The position numbers were made by a program, and so were the translations under genes. DNA of 64,000 nt from Sphingosinicella sp041916975 (GTDB lineage Bacteria > Pseudomonadota > Alphaproteobacteria > Sphingomonadales > Sphingomonadaceae), in the NCBI RefSeq assembly GCF_041916975.1, contig NZ_JAYRYK010000001.1:1922001-1986000 (forward strand), read 5' to 3'. Of the stretch, positions 58,111 to 64,000 are shown one piece after another. Each line of letters begins with the position of its first letter. The stretch's first letter is position 1. The notes below the pieces were generated by a model that was not told the DNA's origin, ran no database searches, and worked only from the letters and a program-made list of their open reading frames with translations.

Positions 58111-60609
58111 CTATAGATTTCTGAGCGCACGTGCCGGACGCGCGCCGAGCGCGCTCCATGAACCGACGAGACTGAGCAGCAAAATCGCCGCCGCACCGAG
58201 CACGACAGTGAGGATCACGGGCCTCCAGACGGGCAGCCATTCCAGCTCGAAAACCTGCGTCACCACGTACCAGCCGCCCGCGGTGCCGAGCGCGAAGGCG
58301 ATGGCGGAGAGGACGATCGCGAGCAGTGCATATTCGGCAAGCAGGCTGAGCAAAACCTGGCCCCGCGTGGCGCCGAGCACCTTCAGCATCACCGAATCAT
58401 AGATGCGCGCACGCCGCGCCGCCGCGATCGCGCCGACGAGAACGGCGATCCCGGCCGCGATTGCCACAGATGCCGCCGCGCGCACGGCGGTCGACATCTG
58501 GCCGAGCAGCGCGCCTGCATTTTCGATGACATCGCCGACACGGATGACAGAGGCCGACGAGAACGCCCGCACAACGGCGCGCGAGACGGCAGGCACCTCG
58601 GCCGGGGATACCGTAACGGTCGCCATATAGCTGTGCGGCGCGCTTTCGATGAGACCGGGCGAATAGACGAGCGCAAAATTGAAGCCGAGCGAATCCCAAT
58701 TGATCTCGCGGAAGCTCGCAATGGTCGCGGGGAGATCGACACCGAGCACCGAGACGGTGATCGTGTCGCCGACCTTGAGGCCGAGCGCCTCGCCCACCTC
58801 GGCATCCATCGAGACGAGCTGCGGCCCGCTGTAATCCTCCGGCCACCATTTGCCCGAGACGATGCGGTTCCCATCGGGCAGCGCCGCCGAATAGGTGAGG
58901 CCCCGATCACCGCGCAGGATCCACGCGCCTTCGGGCACGTCCTTCATTTCCGAAACGAGCGTGCCATTCACGGCGACGACCGGTCCGCGCAGCGACGGCA
59001 CGATACGGATCGAAGCGCCGGGCGCTGCATCCAGAACGGTTTTGCGGAAAGACTCGGCCTCGCCCGCAGGAATATCGACCACGAACAGGCTCGGCGCCTC
59101 GCGCGGCAGCGCCTCGTCGATCTGGCGCGAAAGATTGGTTTCGATGACGGCGAGCGTCGCGAACAGCGTGAGCCCGAGCCCGAGCGCGACGACGAGCTGG
59201 CGCGTCATCGATCCGGGCCTGTGCAGATTGCCGAGCGCAAGCCGCAGGAGCGGCTGCTTCGGGCGCGGCAGGCGCGCGGCGAGCGCCCGGATGCCGAGCG
59301 CGAGAACTGCGAGGAGCGCCATGAGGCCGAGCGCGGCGGCAATGAACGCAGCGGCGAAGAGCGGCTCGCGCGCCTGCAGGACGGCAATGGCGGCGATGAC
59401 GAGCGCGGCCCCGAAGCTGAGCACCACCACATCGAGCGGTGGGCGGCGGATACGCTCGACACCGGCACGGAACAGACGGGCGGCGGGAACGTCGCGCGCC
59501 TTCGCCAGCGGCCAGATCGCGAACGCCGCCGCCGCAAGCAAACCGTAGAGGATCGCGGTGATAAGGGGCACGGGATAGACGCCGAGTTCGGGCGGCACCG
59601 GCAGCGCATCGCCCGCGAAGGCCACGACGATCGCAGGCACGAATGCGCCCGCAACCGCGCCGAGGATGACCGCGACGAGCGCGATCAGCCCCACCTCGAT
59701 CATGTAGACGCGGAAGATCGTGCGCGAATCCGCGCCGACGCTTTTCAGCGCCGCGATCGAACGTGTCTTGCCGTCGAGATAGGAACCGACGCCGTTGCCG
59801 ACGCCGACACCCGCGACGAGCAGCGCCGTGAGGCCCACGAGCGTCAGGAACTGGCCGAGCCGTTCGATGAAGCGCCGTGTGCCGGGGGCGCCGTTCGAAC
59901 GGTCCTGTATGCGCCATGCCGCGTCCGGGAAGCGCGCGTTGAGCGACTCCGTTACCGATTCGGGGGAGGCGCTCGATGGCAATTTCAAACGATAGTGCGT
60001 GCGATAAAGGCTTCCCGGCTGGCGGAGGCCGGTTTTGTCGAGCGTTTCGAGCGACATCAGCAGCGTCGGTCCGAGCGTGAAGCCTTCGCCGACCTTGTCG
60101 GGCTCCTCGGCGAGCACGCCGGTGATGCGCACGCGCGTGTCACCGATCGTAACGCTGTCGCCGACGCGCGCGCCGAGCCGGTCGAGCGCAGCCTGATCGA
60201 CGACAAGACCGCTCGCCTTCAAGGCATCGGCGAGGGGCAGGCCGCCTTCGAGGCGCACGCTGCCATAGAAGGGATAGGTGCCGTCGACGGCCTTGAGTTC
60301 GCCGAGCACGCTTTCGGCACCGTCCGGCCGGCTCGCCATCGCACGCATCCGCACCACTTCGCCCACATCGCCGAAGCCGCGGAACGCCGCCAGCTCGGCA
60401 TCGCTCGCCTGCCGCTGCGTCAGCATCACCTCGACATCGCCGCCAAGGATCGACTGGCCCTTTTCGGAAAGCGACGTGACGATGGCGGTGGAGAGGCTGC
60501 CGACGCCCGCGAGCGCGGCGACGCCAAGTAACAGGCACACCGCGAGCAGGCGGAGACCCGCAAGGCCGCCGCGCAGGTCACGCAGGGCCAGTTTGAGAGG
60601 AAGGTTCAA
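58111..60609 (-). CDS. ybbP: ABC transporter permease, FtsX/YbbP family
   Basis: An 832-residue membrane protein with two FtsX-type permease halves separated by extracytoplasmic domains: LALRDLRGGLAGLRLLAVCL at the start, GVGVGNGVGSYLDGKTRSIA / ALKSVGADSRTIF, and a second unit with SVMLKVLGATRGQVLLSLLA. The start overlaps the stop of the ATPase gene (ATGA, 60606-60609). With the divergent TesA-like esterase it forms the widely conserved tesA-ybbA-ybbP set, which probably extrudes lipids or lipoproteins. Confidence 0.93.
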   Translation of the reverse strand: MNLPLKLALRDLRGGLAGLRLLAVCLLLGVAALAGVGSLSTAIVTSLSEKGQSILGGDVEVMLTQRQASDAELAAFRGFGDVGEVVRMRAMASRPDGAESVLGELKAVDGTYPFYGSVRLEGGLPLADALKASGLVVDQAALDRLGARVGDSVTIGDTRVRITGVLAEEPDKVGEGFTLGPTLLMSLETLDKTGLRQPGSLYRTHYRLKLPSSASPESVTESLNARFPDAAWRIQDRSNGAPGTRRFIERLGQFLTLVGLTALLVAGVGVGNGVGSYLDGKTRSIAALKSVGADSRTIFRVYMIEVGLIALVAVILGAVAGAFVPAIVVAFAGDALPVPPELGVYPVPLITAILYGLLAAAAFAIWPLAKARDVPAARLFRAGVERIRRPPLDVVVLSFGAALVIAAIAVLQAREPLFAAAFIAAALGLMALLAVLALGIRALAARLPRPKQPLLRLALGNLHRPGSMTRQLVVALGLGLTLFATLAVIETNLSRQIDEALPREAPSLFVVDIPAGEAESFRKTVLDAAPGASIRIVPSLRGPVVAVNGTLVSEMKDVPEGAWILRGDRGLTYSAALPDGNRIVSGKWWPEDYSGPQLVSMDAEVGEALGLKVGDTITVSVLGVDLPATIASFREINWDSLGFNFALVYSPGLIESAPHSYMATVTVSPAEVPAVSRAVVRAFSSASVIRVGDVIENAGALLGQMSTAVRAAASVAIAAGIAVLVGAIAAARRARIYDSVMLKVLGATRGQVLLSLLAEYALLAIVLSAIAFALGTAGGWYVVTQVFELEWLPVWRPVILTVVLGAAAILLLSLVGSWSALGARPARALRNL

Positions 60610-61310
60610 GCGACGGTCTCGCGCACGATCTGCCCGTCGCGCATTTCGACGATGCGGCCGCAGCGCGCCGCAAGCTCGGTGTCGTGGGTGATGAGAACGA
60701 GCGTCGTGCCCTGCGCGCGCTGCCGCTCGAACAGCAGCTCGACAATCTCGTGGCCGGTCGCGGCATCGAGGTTGCCCGTGGGCTCGTCGGCGAAGAGGAT
60801 GCCGGGACGCGGCGCCGTGGCGCGCGCAATGGCGACGCGCTGCTGCTCGCCACCCGAAAGCTGCGATGGGTAGTGCGTCAGCCGGTGGCCGAGGCCGACC
60901 GCTTCGAGTTCGGCGCGCGCGCGCGTTTCCGCATCGGGAACGCCCGCAAGCTCCAGCGGCACCGACACATTTTCGAGGGCGGTCATCGTCGGGAGCAGGT
61001 GAAAAGCTTGCAGCACGATGCCGATGCGGCCGCGCCGCGCGCGGGCGAGCCCGTCTTCGTCGAGAGCGCCGAAATCCTGCTCCGCGACGCCGATGCGGCC
61101 GCCATTCGCGCGTTCGAGGCCGGACAGCACCGCCATGAGCGAGGACTTGCCCGACCCGGAAGGCCCAAGGATCGCAACACTTTCGCCGCGCGCCACGGAG
61201 AGGCTGACACCGCGCAGGATTTCGACTGCGCCCGCACCTTCGCCGAGCGTGAGGGTGACATCGCGCGCATCAATCACAATATTGGAGGGCGCCGAGGAGA
61301 TATCGTTCAA
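60606..61310 (-). CDS. ybbA: ABC transporter ATPase, YbbA-like
   Basis: A 234-residue nucleotide-binding subunit: Walker A GPSGSGKSS, Q-loop VLQAFHLLPT, signature LSGGEQQRVAIARA, Walker B ILFADEPTGNLD and the switch LITHDTE. It belongs to the LolD/MacB-like class. The start is a TTG at 61310 without strong Shine-Dalgarno; a GTG at 61277 is an alternative. The start codon is only 11 bases from that of divergent tesA, leaving no room for separate promoters, so at least one of the two starts may be misplaced. Confidence 0.94.
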   Translation of the reverse strand: MNDISSAPSNIVIDARDVTLTLGEGAGAVEILRGVSLSVARGESVAILGPSGSGKSSLMAVLSGLERANGGRIGVAEQDFGALDEDGLARARRGRIGIVLQAFHLLPTMTALENVSVPLELAGVPDAETRARAELEAVGLGHRLTHYPSQLSGGEQQRVAIARATAPRPGILFADEPTGNLDAATGHEIVELLFERQRAQGTTLVLITHDTELAARCGRIVEMRDGQIVRETVA

Positions 61311-61321
61311 GGGGATCCGCT

Positions 61322-61984
61322 TTGTCCGGTTCGTGCAGGTTTCGTATTTATGGGGATGCGTCGCGCTTTGTCCAAGCCGCGATTGCCGCTTTTCTGCTGT
61401 TCGTCGGCGCGAGTCCGTCGCTCGCCGAAACGCGCCTCGTAGTCGCTTACGGGGATTCGTTGATGGCGGGGTATCAGCTGAAGCCCGGCGAGGGCTTTGC
61501 GCCGCAGCTTGAGAAGGCCCTGAAAGCGAAGGGCCATTCGGTGCGCGTCGTGAGCGGCGCGGTTTCGGGCGACACCACGGCGGCGGGGAAAGCCCGCATG
61601 GCGTGGGTGCTCGGCGGGCTCAAGACGAAGCCCGATCTCGTGATCCTGGGACTCGGCGCCAACGACATGCTGCGCGGTCTGCCTCCAGCGCAGGCACGCG
61701 CCAATCTCGATGCGATGATCGCCGAATTCAAGAAACGCGGCAGCAAGGTGCTCGTCGCCGGGATGCTCGCCGCACCCAACCTGGGGAAGGCTTATGCGGC
61801 GGAGTTCAACGGCATGTATCCGGCGCTCGCGAAGAAGCATGCCGTGCCGCTCTACCCGTTCTTCATGAAGGGCGTCGTCGCGAACAAGGCGCTGCTGCTC
61901 GGCGACGGTATGCACCCCAATCCGAAGGGCGTTTCCGTGATCGTGCAGGGCATCCTGCCGAGCGTCGAGGCGGCACTCCGCTAG
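61322..61984 (+). CDS. tesA: exported SGNH esterase / acyl-CoA thioesterase I (TesA-like)
   Basis: A protein of 220 residues with block I AYGDSLMAGYQL (catalytic Ser), GAVSGDTTAAG, block III GLGANDMLRG and block V GDGMHPNPKG (Asp/His). A signal peptide (AAIAAFLLFVGASPSLA) precedes it. The only in-frame start ahead of the signal is a TTG at 61322, with AAGGGGAT in front. It is divergent from ybbA, the classic order. Its last base is the first of the thpR GTG, so the two are coupled. Confidence 0.9.
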   Translation: MSGSCRFRIYGDASRFVQAAIAAFLLFVGASPSLAETRLVVAYGDSLMAGYQLKPGEGFAPQLEKALKAKGHSVRVVSGAVSGDTTAAGKARMAWVLGGLKTKPDLVILGLGANDMLRGLPPAQARANLDAMIAEFKKRGSKVLVAGMLAAPNLGKAYAAEFNGMYPALAKKHAVPLYPFFMKGVVANKALLLGDGMHPNPKGVSVIVQGILPSVEAALR

Positions 61985-62514
61985 TGCACAGGCTGTTCGT
62001 CGGGATCGATCTGCCGCACATGGTGAAGGACGCGCTCGTGGCGCGGATGGGCGGCGTGCTCGGGGCACGCTGGCAAAGCGAGGACCAGCTTCACCTGACG
62101 CTGCGCTTCGTGGGCACGGTCGACACGCACACCGCCAATGCCGTTGCAGAGGCGCTGGCGACGATCCGTGCGCGGGCGTTCGATCTCTCCACGGCGCGCG
62201 CAGGCATCTTCGAGCGCAAGGCCCGCATCGAAACCCTGTGGGTCGGCGTCGAGCCGCAGGAGCCGGTGAAGGCGCTGCACAACAAGGTGGACCGCGCACT
62301 GCAGCTTGTCGGCATCGCGCCCGAAACGCGAAGCTACCTGCCGCACATCACGCTGGCGCGCTTCTCCGGCACGGCGGGTCCGCTCGATGCGTTCCTGCGC
62401 GAGGGCTTCCCGCCGGTATCGTTCGGCGTGGACGCGATCAGCCTGTTCGAAAGCCGCCTCACCACCGAGGGCGCGGACTACACCGTCGTCGCGCGCTGGC
62501 CGCTGATCGCCTGA
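61984..62514 (+). CDS. thpR: RNA 2',3'-cyclic phosphodiesterase
   Basis: A 176-residue member of the 2H phosphoesterase family. The two HxTx motifs are HLTLRF (about residue 38) and HITLARF (about 121). It opens cyclic phosphates of tRNA halves or related RNA. The GTG start overlaps the tesA stop, and its 3' end overlaps the convergent phosphatase gene by 37 bases. Confidence 0.92.
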   Translation: MHRLFVGIDLPHMVKDALVARMGGVLGARWQSEDQLHLTLRFVGTVDTHTANAVAEALATIRARAFDLSTARAGIFERKARIETLWVGVEPQEPVKALHNKVDRALQLVGIAPETRSYLPHITLARFSGTAGPLDAFLREGFPPVSFGVDAISLFESRLTTEGADYTVVARWPLIA

Positions 62515-62948
62515 AGCAGACCGCGCGCGCCGTCCTCCACGAGCCGGAACGTCTCGGCGAACCCTTCGTCGCCGCCATAATAGGGATCGGGCACATCGCC
62601 ACCCGCGGCATGATCGAGCAGCAGCGATAGCGCCGCCCGCGCGCCGTCCGGCTGCATGGCGAGCAGGTCGGCAAGGTTCTTCGCATCCATCGCCACGATG
62701 TGATCGAAGCGGTGGAAGTCGCCCTCCGTCACCTGCCGCGCGCGCAACATCGAGATGTCGAGGCCGCGCCGCAGCGCCTCGGCCTGCGCGCGCGGATCGG
62801 GAGCGTGGCCGATGTGCCAGTCCCCGGTTCCTGCGCTGTCGATCTCCACCGCCGCGCCTTCCACCTCCACAAGCCGCCGCATTGCGCCCTCCGCGAGCGG
62901 CGAGCGGCAGATGTTGCCTAGGCAAACGAACAGGACCGAGATCGTCAT
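62478..62948 (-). CDS. low-molecular-weight protein tyrosine phosphatase
   Basis: A 156-residue phosphatase with the CX5R loop VCLGNICRSP at the N-terminus and the general acid in DPYYGG (about residue 120). DSAGTGDWHIGHAPDPRAQ follows the classical pattern. The ATG at 62948 was chosen; one at 62960 would add four residues. The tail overlaps thpR on the other strand. Its targets are usually tyrosine kinases of polysaccharide export or arsenate-like substrates; no context decides. Confidence 0.9.
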   Translation of the reverse strand: MTISVLFVCLGNICRSPLAEGAMRRLVEVEGAAVEIDSAGTGDWHIGHAPDPRAQAEALRRGLDISMLRARQVTEGDFHRFDHIVAMDAKNLADLLAMQPDGARAALSLLLDHAAGGDVPDPYYGGDEGFAETFRLVEDGARGLLQAISGQRATTV

Positions 62949-63045
62949 CGCGATTTCCATGCTTTCGATTTCAAAGCCCTGTGTTAGCCACGGGACAACC
63001 GGGCGGACAAGGGCCGGTATCTCGAAACTGGGGAGGGTCGAGAGC

Positions 63046-64000
63046 ATGAACGACGCAGCCGCAATTTTGGAAGCGCGCAAGGGCGAGGTCGGCGGGCCAT
63101 ACGCCTGGTACGTGCTCGGCGTGCTCGTGCTCGTCTATGTGCTGAATTTCATCGACCGCCAGATCATCTCGATCCTTGCGGAGGACATCAAGGCCGACCT
63201 CGGCGTTACCGATGCCGACATGGGTTTCCTCTACGGCACGGCCTTCGGCGTCTTCTACTCGCTGTTCGGCATCCCGCTCGGGCGGCTTGCAGACATGTGG
63301 TACCGGGGCCGCCTGATGACGATCGGCCTTTCGGTCTGGTCGGCGATGACGGCGCTGTCCGGCTTCGCGCAGAGTTTCGGGCAGCTCGCCGCTGCGCGCA
63401 TCGGCGTCGGCATCGGCGAGGCGACAGCAAGCCCCTGCGCCTTCTCGATCATCTCGGACTATTTCCCGCGTGAGAAGCGCGCCACCGCGCTCGCGATCTA
63501 TTCGAGCGGGCTCTACCTCGGCGGCGGCCTGTCGCTGTTCATCGGCGGGGTCATCGTGCAGGGCTGGAACAGCGCGTTTCCGGGCGGCGGCCCGCTCGGC
63601 CTCGCCGGCTGGCAGGCAGCGTTCCTTGCCGTCGGCCTCCCCGGGCTGCTTCTGGCGCTGTGGGTGCTCACCCTGCGCGAGCCGCTGCGCGGCATGTCCG
63701 AAGGAATCCTCAGCCCGCCAGAGCCCTCGCCGTGGCCGAAGTTCTTCACCGAACTGTCGAGCGTCATCCCGCCGTTCACGCTCGTGCAGGCTGCGCGCGT
63801 CGGCGGACGGGCGTTCGCGGTCAACCTCTCGGGGCTCGTCGTCGTCGTGCTCGGCGCGACCGCTATGATCATGCTCACCGGCGACACGCTGCAATGGGGC
63901 GCGATCGGCATCGGCTGCTATTCGGTGTTCTCGTGGTCGCAGTCGCTGAAGCGCCGCGACCCGCCGACCTACCAGCTCATCTGGGGCACGCCGACGTTCC
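63046..64000 (+). CDS. MFS transporter, spinster-like (cut by window end)
   Basis: The first 318 residues of a membrane transporter. YAWYVLGVLVLVYVLNFIDR is the first helix, GRLADMWYRGRLM the conserved loop 2-3, and RIGVGIGEATASPCAFSII plus YFPREKRATALAIYSSG the fourth and fifth helices. This matches the spinster/aromatic-acid-type MFS frequent in sphingomonads. GGGGAGGG lies 9-16 bases before the ATG. The 3' end is outside the window. The substrate is unknown. Confidence 0.92.
   Translation, partial: MNDAAAILEARKGEVGGPYAWYVLGVLVLVYVLNFIDRQIISILAEDIKADLGVTDADMGFLYGTAFGVFYSLFGIPLGRLADMWYRGRLMTIGLSVWSAMTALSGFAQSFGQLAAARIGVGIGEATASPCAFSIISDYFPREKRATALAIYSSGLYLGGGLSLFIGGVIVQGWNSAFPGGGPLGLAGWQAAFLAVGLPGLLLALWVLTLREPLRGMSEGILSPPEPSPWPKFFTELSSVIPPFTLVQAARVGGRAFAVNLSGLVVVVLGATAMIMLTGDTLQWGAIGIGCYSVFSWSQSLKRRDPPTYQLIWGTPTF

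Noticed and set aside
58633..60531. 632-codon open frame opposite ybbP
   Set aside because: Antisense to a membrane permease; low-complexity Arg/Glu composition with no recognisable fold.

Overview
The window is GC-rich, densely packed alphaproteobacterial chromosome, most likely from order Sphingomonadales. Support for this comes from TonB-dependent receptors, a TrcR/DUF1013 regulator, a DUF1192 gene divergent from a quinone oxidoreductase, an aa3-oxidase subunit IV gene fused into the pnt operon, a plcP-agt pair, and many GTG/TTG starts with 1-4 bp start/stop overlaps. No rRNA, CRISPR array, phage module or intact insertion sequence was seen. One tRNA gene (Thr, GGT) is present.

Layout. 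1-7.4 kb: an accessory block. It holds two gene remnants (TonB receptor, amidohydrolase), a GntR/FCD regulator, an operon of a RidA-like protein, a Rieske oxygenase and a PPOX-type flavoprotein, a divergent TonB receptor and an alpha/beta hydrolase. Four copies of an odd palindrome (CTGT-NNN-ACAG) lie in front of the regulator, the operon, the receptor and the hydrolase, so this looks like one small regulon. Remains of a serine recombinase and the tRNA-Thr gene close the block. 7.5-20 kb: peptidases (Xaa-Pro aminopeptidase, oligopeptidase B, aminopeptidase N), an MHYT-GGDEF-EAL protein, an orphan CpaF-type ATPase and an exported methyltransferase-like protein. 20-28.5 kb: an SDR coupled to a lone molybdopterin subunit of the xanthine dehydrogenase family, two transporters, a threonine aldolase and an exported M20 amidohydrolase. 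28.5-38 kb (mostly minus strand): EVE protein, maleylacetoacetate isomerase, acyl-CoA ligase, HAD and MBL hydrolases, TrcR, the PlcP/Agt lipid-remodelling pair, a GST and a quinone oxidoreductase.

37.9-46.5 kb (plus strand): two acyl-CoA dehydrogenases, an MBL hydrolase, a DUF4230 protein, then nadA - S9 peptidase - nadC - RNase T2. 46.5-50.6 kb (minus strand): DUF4112, SodC, and the transhydrogenase operon led by a 46-residue cytochrome oxidase subunit IV. 50.7-56.3 kb: an orphan NtrC-type regulator, ClpA, a membrane coiled-coil protein and an ATP-grasp protein. 56.3-64 kb: 3-hydroxyisobutyrate dehydrogenase, a Bax-inhibitor-like protein, the ybbP/ybbA ABC pair divergent from tesA, thpR, a low-molecular-weight phosphatase and a transporter cut by the window end.

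Themes: peptide and fatty-acid catabolism, NAD biosynthesis and NADPH supply, protein quality control, and an acquired-looking oxygenase locus. The best candidates for something undescribed are the oxygenase regulon (731-6753) and the orphan molybdopterin subunit (20945-23218). All functional calls come from reading motifs by eye; no database search was run.
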